A stretch of 7,114 nucleotides of DNA from Streptosporangiaceae bacterium. GTDB lineage: Bacteria; Actinomycetota; Actinomycetes; Streptosporangiales; Streptosporangiaceae. The DNA lies in assembly GCA_030050125.1 (NCBI GenBank), contig JASIJN010000185.1:1-7114 (forward strand), in the 5' to 3' direction. The translations under genes and the position numbers were made by a program. Below the pieces are notes generated by a model that was given only the letters and a program-made list of their open reading frames with translations, was not told the origin of the DNA and ran no database searches. Shown here one piece after another: positions 1-5,095 of the stretch (the stretch's first letter is position 1; each line of letters starts with the position of its first letter).

Positions 1-225
1 CCGGGCCAGCTTCAGCCGGCGCATGGGGCCGGCCAGGCTCGGCGGCCAGCGCCCCGTGGCCAGGTCGTCGTCGGCCATGACCGCGGCGATCAGGGCGCTG
101 TAGAGGTAGTACGCGGCCAGCCGCTGACGCCCGGTGTCCTCGATGACCTCGTCGAGCCCGGCCGGGTGCGGGGCCCGGCGGGCGGCGTCGGCCCGCAGTT
201 CGGCGAGCGAGACCTCAGCCGTCAT
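1..225 (-). CDS. Unrecognised protein, N-terminal 75 residues (gene runs off the left edge)
   Basis: The frame opens at an ATG (225-223) and stays open to the window edge, giving 75 codons beginning MTAEVSLAELRADAARR. I do not recognise a family. Visible features are an acidic/arginine-rich helical start, a hydrophobic stretch with two tyrosines (residues about 38-50, RLAAYYLYSALIAAVM) and the segment GRWPPSLAGPMRRLKLAR at the end of what is visible. The hydrophobic stretch is too short and too mixed to call a membrane span. The start codon overlaps the last 11 bases of the 104-residue gene upstream and no strong Shine-Dalgarno sequence precedes it. Translational coupling to that gene is therefore likely, and the two products may work together. 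G/C-ending codons throughout support coding. The C-terminus lies outside the window, so function cannot be assigned. Confidence 0.6.
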   Translation of the reverse strand, partial: MTAEVSLAELRADAARRAPHPAGLDEVIEDTGRQRLAAYYLYSALIAAVMADDDLATGRWPPSLAGPMRRLKLAR

Positions 226-529
226 GGCCGGCGCCCGGATTCCCGGCCCGCTTCTCGAGCTCGGCGACCCGGTCGATCAGATCGGTGATCAGCGCGTGAT
301 GCGCCCGCGCGATCTCGGTCAGCAGCTCCGCGTCACCGCGCAGCTCGTCCCACGCGTCCTGCTGGGCGACCTTCCGGGTGACGGCCCTGGACGCCTCCTG
401 GGCCCGCGCGGCCACGTCCTGGGTCGCGGCGGTGGCCTGCTTGACGCGGTCGTCCTGCTCGACGTTCGACAGAACCGATCGCGCCCGCTCGGCGAACGAT
501 CTCATGCGGTGGTCTTCGTTGTCAGCCAT
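215..529 (-). CDS. Small helical protein of unknown function, 104 aa
   Basis: I do not recognise this protein. It is 104 residues, rich in Ala, Arg, Asp and Glu, has no cysteine, and reads as almost entirely amphipathic helix from about residue 10 to 94 (for example FAERARSVLSNVEQDDRVKQ and LLTEIARAHHALITDLIDRV). It ends in a flexible Gly-rich tail. There is no signal peptide or membrane segment, so a cytosolic coiled-coil or phasin-like scaffold is possible, but that is only inferred from composition. The ATG at 529 is chosen because GAGGAG sits nine bases upstream on the minus strand. A second ATG at 505 (Met9) has a poorer site. Its 3' end overlaps the next gene by 11 bases, suggesting a two-gene unit. 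It lies 204 bp beyond the oxygenase operon, behind a hairpin-rich gap, and is probably transcribed separately or only by read-through. Confidence 0.7.
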   Translation of the reverse strand: MADNEDHRMRSFAERARSVLSNVEQDDRVKQATAATQDVAARAQEASRAVTRKVAQQDAWDELRGDAELLTEIARAHHALITDLIDRVAELEKRAGNPGAGHDG

Positions 530-624
530 GGGCCTGCGCTCCTCGGCAGTGGCCGGCTGGGGAGTTGTCGCGGGCTGCGCGATGCCGGATCGGTGATGAT
601 CTGGTGTTGTAGCTCCATCATTGC

Positions 625-691
625 TCCCGCCGGCGGGGCCCGGCGGGACGGGGTACGCCCGCGCCGGGCGGACCTGTCCGCGCCACGGCGC
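625..691 (-). terminator. Cluster of inverted repeats after the oxygenase operon, terminator-like
   Basis: The 530-733 gap between the Baeyer-Villiger gene and the 104-residue gene contains no convincing gene but carries several short perfect inverted repeats in tandem. These are 625-633 with 640-648 (9-bp arms, 6-base loop), 656-661 with 665-670 (6-bp arms, 3-base loop), 668-673 with 676-681 (6-bp arms, 2-base centre) and 680-684 with 687-691 (5-bp arms, 2-base centre). The middle two share bases and so are alternatives. No U-rich tract follows on the minus strand. Actinobacterial terminators often lack one, so I read this as the probable end of the four-gene transcript, about 45-110 bases after its last stop codon. 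It could equally be an mRNA-stabilising structure. Confidence 0.4.
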
Positions 692-733
692 CCCGAGACG
701 GAGCGTTACGTCTGCGGGGTAGCGTCGGCGGCG

Positions 734-2515
734 TTAGCGGAACTCCAGCCCGTCGAACGTGCCGGACGCCCGCCACTTGTCGATGTAGGCGAAGTAGGCG
801 CTGGCCCCGTACGGGTAGCCGTGGCCGAGGAACACGCCCGGGCCCTGGCCCTCGTTGTTGTAGTAGCCGGGGGTGCAGTCCGGCCCGCCGATGACGCTGC
901 CCGGCCCGGAGAGCAGGAGCTCGACCCACGCGTCCTCGGCGTCCTGCGCGGGCTCGACCTCGGCGAACCGGTTGTCCACGGCATGCCTGACGGTCGCCGC
1001 GATGGTCCGGGCCGAGTCGACGATGTTGTGCGGCACGTTGGAGATCAGGTTCGCGCCCTGCGTCGGCTGCACGAACAGCAGGTTCGGGAACCCGCGGCTG
1101 TGGATGCCGTGCAGCGTGCGCATCCCGTCGGCCCAGTGCTGCGAGAGCGTGCCGCCGCCGCGGCCGGTCACCTCGAAGCCGGCCCGGCGGGCGTAGGGGG
1201 TGCCGACCTCGAACCCCGAGGCGTAGACGATGCAGTCGAGCCGGTACTCCCGGCCGGCCGCCACCACCCCGGTCGCGGTGATCTGCCGCACGCCCTTGCC
1301 GTCGGTGTCGACCAGGTGCGTGGCCGGGTTGTTGAACGCCTGCAGGTACTCGTCGTGGAAGCACGGCCGCTTGCACAGCTGGCGGTACCAGGCCTTGAGC
1401 TTCCGCGCGGTGTCCGGGTCCCGCACGATGAGGTCGGCCCGGGCCCGGATCTCCTCCATCTTCTCGAAGTCGGACTCCTCGTAGGCGGCGAGCATCGCGG
1501 CCGTGGTCCGGTTCTCCAGCGGCAGGGCGGCGATCCTGGCCCGCACCCGGCGGGCGATGTCGGTCCAGCCGTCCCGCACCAGGTCCTCGTCCGCGGTCCC
1601 CCCGGACTGGTTGGCGGTGAAGTTGTCCAGCCAGCGCTGCTGCCATCCCGGCGTCGCGATCTCGGCGAACCACCCCGGGTCGATCGGGTGGTTGTTCCGC
1701 GCGTCGACCGAGGACGGCGTGCGCTGGAACACATACAGCTCACGGCAGTCCCTGGACAGATAAGGAACGCACTGGACCGCGGTCGCGCCGGTGCCGATGA
1801 TGCCCACCCGGCGGCCGGCCAGCTTGCGCATCGGCGCGCCGCCGGGGTCGCCGCCGGTGTAGTCGTAGTCCCACCGGCTGGTATGGAAACTGCGGCCCCG
1901 GAACGATCCGATCCCCGGGATCCCTGGCAGCTTCGGCACGCACAGCAGCCCCGTGCCCAGCACCACGAACCGGGCGGTCAGCCGGTCGCCCCTGCCGGTG
2001 TCGATCACCCAGCGAGCGCGAGCCTCGTCCCAGGTCAGCCCGGTCACCTCGGTATGGAAGAGCGCGTCGTCGTAGAGGCCGAACCGCCGGCCGATGAGCT
2101 GACAGTGCGCGAGGATCTCCGGGCCGTGCACGTACTTCTCCGTCGGCATGTGCCCGGTCTCTTCCAGCAGCGGCAGGTACACCATCGACGCCGTGTCGCA
2201 CTGCGCGCCGGGATAGCGGTTCCAGTACCAGGTGCCGCCGAAGTCGCCGCCCTTCTCGATGATGCGGACGTCGACGCCCGCCTCCCTGAGCCTGGCCCCG
2301 GCCACCAGGCCGGCGAACCCGCCGCCGACGCACACGACCGTCCGGTGCTCGGTCAGCGGCGCCCGGTCGGTCCACGGCGTGTACGGATCGTCGAGGTAGC
2401 GGGCGTACTCCCCGGCGAGGCGGAGGTACTGGTCGTTGCCGTCCGGCCGGAGCCGCTTGTCCCGCTCTTCGGCGTACTTGCGGCGGAGCGCCTCGGTGTC
2501 GATACGGCCGGTCAC
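734..2515 (-). CDS. Type I Baeyer-Villiger monooxygenase (FAD- and NADPH-dependent), 593 aa
   Basis: Enzymes of this family use NADPH and tightly bound FAD to insert one oxygen atom beside a ketone carbonyl, giving an ester or lactone; some also oxidise sulfides. The sequence shows an FAD Rossmann motif GGGFAGL (64-70), GGTWYWNRYPGAQCD (93-107), the Baeyer-Villiger fingerprint FxGxxxHxxxWD (205-216), an NADPH Rossmann motif GTGATA (241-246) and FQRTP (263-267). Arg273 probably corresponds to the catalytic arginine of phenylacetone monooxygenase. A conserved CTPGYYNNEG segment lies at 547-556. The roughly 60-residue leader before the first Rossmann fold and the total length resemble cyclopentadecanone-monooxygenase-like members rather than the shorter cyclohexanone type. 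I chose GTG at 2515 because it overlaps the LLM3 stop as GTGA. The frame is open back to 2713, but those 66 extra residues are Arg/Pro-rich and lie antiphase over LLM3. GTG at 2527 is the other candidate. Neither GTG has a strong ribosome site, so translation probably relies on coupling to LLM3. Substrate is unknown. Unlike its three partners it has a normal sulfur content (10 Cys, 6 internal Met). Confidence 0.93.
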   Translation of the reverse strand: MTGRIDTEALRRKYAEERDKRLRPDGNDQYLRLAGEYARYLDDPYTPWTDRAPLTEHRTVVCVGGGFAGLVAGARLREAGVDVRIIEKGGDFGGTWYWNRYPGAQCDTASMVYLPLLEETGHMPTEKYVHGPEILAHCQLIGRRFGLYDDALFHTEVTGLTWDEARARWVIDTGRGDRLTARFVVLGTGLLCVPKLPGIPGIGSFRGRSFHTSRWDYDYTGGDPGGAPMRKLAGRRVGIIGTGATAVQCVPYLSRDCRELYVFQRTPSSVDARNNHPIDPGWFAEIATPGWQQRWLDNFTANQSGGTADEDLVRDGWTDIARRVRARIAALPLENRTTAAMLAAYEESDFEKMEEIRARADLIVRDPDTARKLKAWYRQLCKRPCFHDEYLQAFNNPATHLVDTDGKGVRQITATGVVAAGREYRLDCIVYASGFEVGTPYARRAGFEVTGRGGGTLSQHWADGMRTLHGIHSRGFPNLLFVQPTQGANLISNVPHNIVDSARTIAATVRHAVDNRFAEVEPAQDAEDAWVELLLSGPGSVIGGPDCTPGYYNNEGQGPGVFLGHGYPYGASAYFAYIDKWRASGTFDGLEFR

Positions 2516-3645
2516 CGGCGATGCCACTCGTCGGCGAGCAGCTGATACGAGCGGACCCGGTCCGCGTGGTCGTGCGTGATCGTGGTGACGACCAGCTCGT
2601 CGGCGCTGGTGGCGTCCCGCAACTGCTCCAGCCGGTCGGCGACCTGCTTGGGCGAGCCGGTGAACTGGGTGTCGAGGCGGTCGGCGACGAGGGCGCGGTC
2701 GTCGTCGGTCCACCGGTGCGCCCGGGCCTGGGCCGGGCTGGGGAACGCGATGGCGCCGGCGCCGGTGCGGATGCTGAGCACCCAGGAGCCGTATCCGGCG
2801 GCCAGGTCGCGGGCCGTCACCTCGTCCTCGGCGACCACCACGTCGGCGGACACGCTGACATACGGCCGGCTCAGCTCGGCCGACGGCCGGAACGCGGCCC
2901 GGTAGCCGTCGACCGCCTCCAGCACCGTCGCCGGGCTCACGTGGTAGTTGGCCGCGAACCTGAGCCCTCGCTCGCCTGCCACCTGCGCGCTCTCGCCTCC
3001 GCTGCTGCCCAGGATCCAGACCTGCACGCCGGCGTGCTCGCCCGGGATCACGTGCGCCGCCACGCCGTCGGGGGTCCGGTAGCGTCCGGCCAGCAGCGCC
3101 AGCACGTCGTCGACCTGCTCAGTGTAGTTCTGCGGCTGCGCGCCGGGCAGCATGAGCAGCTTCTTGTTCAGCGCGAGCCGCGGCGAGGCGAGCAGCCGCT
3201 CGAGCGAGAACCGGGGCGGGATCAGCAGCCCGTTCGGCGCTCTCGTGCCGGCCTGGGCGGGACCGGGCGTCCGGGCCTGGCCTGGCCCGGGCCCTCCCGG
3301 CGGACGGCCGCCGGAGCGTCCGAGACCGAGGTCGAGCCGGCCGGGGTGCAGCGCGTCGATGAGGCCGAACTCCTCGACGGTGGCCAGAGCGGTGCGGTGC
3401 CCCATCTGCACCGCGCCGGAGCCCAGCCGGATCCTGGAGGTGGCCGCGGCGGTCAGCGCGATGACCACCGCGGGCGAGGTGCCGGCCACGCCCGGGTTGA
3501 GGTGATGCTCGGCGAACCAGTACCGCAGGTAGCCGGCCCGCTCGGCCTGCTGGGCCAGATCGATGCTGTTGCGCAGCGCCTGGCCGGCGGTGGAGCCCGA
3601 CGAGATCGGTACCAGGTCCAGCACCGTCAGCGGGGTGTTGCTCAT
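2512..3645 (-). CDS. LLM3: luciferase-like flavin-dependent oxidoreductase, YhbW/MsnO8 type, 377 aa
   Basis: This is a bacterial-luciferase-like TIM-barrel enzyme, probably cytosolic and using reduced FMN or F420. Family marks are LDLVPISSGSTAGQALRNSI (residues 9-28), AEHH (45-48), ALHPGRLDLGLGR (98-110), the flavin-phosphate-region segment WILGSSGGESAQVAGERGLR (210-229), and a C-terminal ADELVVTTITHDHADRVRSY block (348-367) characteristic of the MsnO8/YhbW subgroup. Residues 111-140 form a Gly/Pro/Ala/Arg-rich low-complexity insert directly after the GLGR motif, where relatives normally have a short loop. No cysteine and only two internal methionines are present. The ATG at 3645 is supported by a duplicated AGGAGG upstream. 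The gene follows LLM2 by 52 bases and its stop overlaps the Baeyer-Villiger start. Subgroup assignment is firm, but substrate and exact flavin are unknown. The fold is shared with type II Baeyer-Villiger enzymes, so ketone oxidation is one option. Confidence 0.9.
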   Translation of the reverse strand: MSNTPLTVLDLVPISSGSTAGQALRNSIDLAQQAERAGYLRYWFAEHHLNPGVAGTSPAVVIALTAAATSRIRLGSGAVQMGHRTALATVEEFGLIDALHPGRLDLGLGRSGGRPPGGPGPGQARTPGPAQAGTRAPNGLLIPPRFSLERLLASPRLALNKKLLMLPGAQPQNYTEQVDDVLALLAGRYRTPDGVAAHVIPGEHAGVQVWILGSSGGESAQVAGERGLRFAANYHVSPATVLEAVDGYRAAFRPSAELSRPYVSVSADVVVAEDEVTARDLAAGYGSWVLSIRTGAGAIAFPSPAQARAHRWTDDDRALVADRLDTQFTGSPKQVADRLEQLRDATSADELVVTTITHDHADRVRSYQLLADEWHRR

Positions 3646-3655
3646 GACGTCGTGT

Positions 3656-3675
3656 CCTCCTCGGCCTCCTCGGCC
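3656..3675 (-). promoter_or_regulatory. Duplicated Shine-Dalgarno sequence for LLM3
   Basis: On the minus strand a 9-bp unit GGCCGAGGA occurs twice in tandem (3658-3675). With the following bases it creates two AGGAGG sites (3665-3670 and 3656-3661). The proximal copy is 10 bases from the ATG at 3645 and the distal one 19 bases. The proximal copy fixes the start of LLM3. The distal copy is too far to serve the same start and may be only a repeat product. Confidence 0.65.
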
Positions 3676-3692
3676 GCTGCCGGTCAGCAGCG
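3675..3692 (-). other. Small hairpin between LLM2 and LLM3
   Basis: A perfect 6-bp inverted repeat (3675-3680 with 3687-3692, six-base loop) fills most of the short gap between the LLM2 stop and the duplicated ribosome site of LLM3. It could mark a processing or partial-termination point that sets the ratio of LLM1/LLM2 to LLM3/Baeyer-Villiger protein. It is short enough to be chance in DNA of this composition. Confidence 0.3.
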
Positions 3693-3697
3693 ATGGG

Positions 3698-5095
3698 TCA
3701 GCCGGTGCCGGCCAGGCTCACCGCGCCGGGCGGGGCGGCCAGCGGCGAGAGACCGAGGTTCTCGCGCAGGGTCCGGCCCTCGTACTCGGTTCGGAACACG
3801 CCGCGCTCCTGCAGAAGCGGCACCACCGTGTCGGCGAACTCGTCCAGCCCGCCCGGGGTGATGTGCGGCACCAGGATGAACCCGTCGCTGGCGTCGGCCT
3901 GGACCAGGCTGTCGATCTGCGCGGCGATCGTGGCCGCCGAGCCGATGAACGACTGCCGCCCGGTCACCTCGATGATCAGCTCTCTGATCGACAGGTTCCC
4001 GGCCTCGGCCCTGGCCCGCCACTCCCGTGCCGTCGCCACCGGGTCGCGGTGCATGCGCACGCTGGCCCGGCCCCGGGCGATGGTGTGCTCGCCGGGATCG
4101 GGGTCGATCTCCGGGAGCGGCCCGTCCGGGTCGTAGCCGGACAGGTCGCGGTTCCACAGCTGCTCCAGGAACGCGATCGCGGTCGCCCCGCTGACCTGCT
4201 GCCGCCGCACCTCCGCGGCCACCTCGGCGGCCTCGGCGTCGGTGTCGGCCAGGACAAACGTCGCCGCGGGCAGGATGAGCAGCTCGCTCGGCGACCGGCC
4301 GTACTTCGCCAGCCGGCGCTTGACGTCGGCGTAGAACGCCCGCCCGGCCTCCAGCGTGCCGTGCCGGCTGAAGATCGCGTCAGCGGCCGACGCCGCGAAC
4401 TCCCGGCCCTGGTCGGAGTCGCCGGCCTGGAAGATCACCGGCCGCCCCTGCGGGCTGCGGGGGACGTTGAACTGGCCGCGGATGTCGAAGTACGCGTCGC
4501 GATGGGTGAACCGTCCGGCGTCGGGATCGGCCAGGAACACCCCGGACCGCTGGTCGGCGACGATCTCCCCGCCGTGCCAGGAGTCGAGCAGCTCGCACGT
4601 CGTGCTCAGGAAGGTGCGGGCCCGCTCGTACCGGGCCTCCTCCGGCAGGAAGCCGCCGCGCCGGAAGTTCTCCCCGGTGAAGGCGTCCCACGAGGTGACC
4701 ACGTTCCACGCGGCGCGCCCGCCGGACAGGTGGTCGAGCGAGGCGAACTGGCGCGCGACCTCGTACGGCTCGTTGAAGGTCGAGTTGATCGTTCCGGCCA
4801 GGCCCAGGTGGTCGGTGACCGCGGCGAGCGCCGCCAGCACGGTGAAGGTGTCCGGCCGGCCGACGACGTCAAGGTCGTAGATCTTGCCGTTCTGTTCCCG
4901 CAGCCGCAGGCCCTCGGCCAGGAACAGGAAGTCGAACCTGGCTCGTTCCGCCGTCCGGGCGAGGTGCGCGAACGAGCTGAACTCGATGTGGCTGCCGGAC
5001 CGCGGGTCGCTCCACACCGTCGTGTTGTTCACGCCGGGGAAGTGCGCCGCGAGATGGACCTGCTTGCGCGGCCTCGCGGAGCCTGGGTCGGTCAT
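3698..5095 (-). CDS. LLM2: NtaA/SnaA/DszA-family flavin-dependent monooxygenase, 465 aa
   Basis: Family members use FMNH2 from a separate reductase and O2 to cleave C-N or C-S bonds or oxidise ring systems; examples are nitrilotriacetate monooxygenase NtaA, pristinamycin SnaA and dibenzothiophene-sulfone DszA. The sequence has DFLFLAEGLRLRE (55-67) and the hallmark stretch at 102-136 (TINSTFNEPYEVARQFASLD, then HLSGGRAAWNVVTSW). It also has QGRPVIFQAGDSDQGREFAA (216-235) and a closing RGVFRTEYEGRTLRENLGL (431-449). Length is normal for the family. The start is the ATG at 5095: GGAGG (5103-5107) lies seven bases upstream, and the codon overlaps the LLM1 stop as ATGA. An upstream in-frame start at 5308 would add 71 Arg/Pro/Ala-rich residues lying over LLM1 and is rejected. 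Only one Cys (167) and one internal Met (348) occur. Substrate is unknown. An organosulfur compound is plausible from composition and family but unproven. Confidence 0.93.
   Translation of the reverse strand: MTDPGSARPRKQVHLAAHFPGVNNTTVWSDPRSGSHIEFSSFAHLARTAERARFDFLFLAEGLRLREQNGKIYDLDVVGRPDTFTVLAALAAVTDHLGLAGTINSTFNEPYEVARQFASLDHLSGGRAAWNVVTSWDAFTGENFRRGGFLPEEARYERARTFLSTTCELLDSWHGGEIVADQRSGVFLADPDAGRFTHRDAYFDIRGQFNVPRSPQGRPVIFQAGDSDQGREFAASAADAIFSRHGTLEAGRAFYADVKRRLAKYGRSPSELLILPAATFVLADTDAEAAEVAAEVRRQQVSGATAIAFLEQLWNRDLSGYDPDGPLPEIDPDPGEHTIARGRASVRMHRDPVATAREWRARAEAGNLSIRELIIEVTGRQSFIGSAATIAAQIDSLVQADASDGFILVPHITPGGLDEFADTVVPLLQERGVFRTEYEGRTLRENLGLSPLAAPPGAVSLAGTG

Noticed and set aside
585..604. 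Imperfect 7-bp inverted repeat in the gap before the 104-residue gene
   Set aside because: It has one mismatch and no position relative to a promoter or ribosome site that would suggest a role.
1912..1924. Short palindrome (6-bp arms, one-base centre) inside the Baeyer-Villiger gene
   Set aside because: Too short to stand out from chance in GC-rich coding sequence, and nothing else marks the site.
134..2545. Plus-strand open frame of 803 codons opposite the Baeyer-Villiger gene
   Set aside because: It is an antisense shadow. The minus-strand protein has complete Rossmann motifs and the family fingerprint, while this frame is Arg/Gly/Pro/Val-rich with no recognisable domain.
2516..2713. N-terminal extension of the Baeyer-Villiger protein from a GTG at 2713
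   Set aside because: The 66 extra residues are Arg/Pro-rich and lie entirely over LLM3; a GTGA overlap start is available at 2515.
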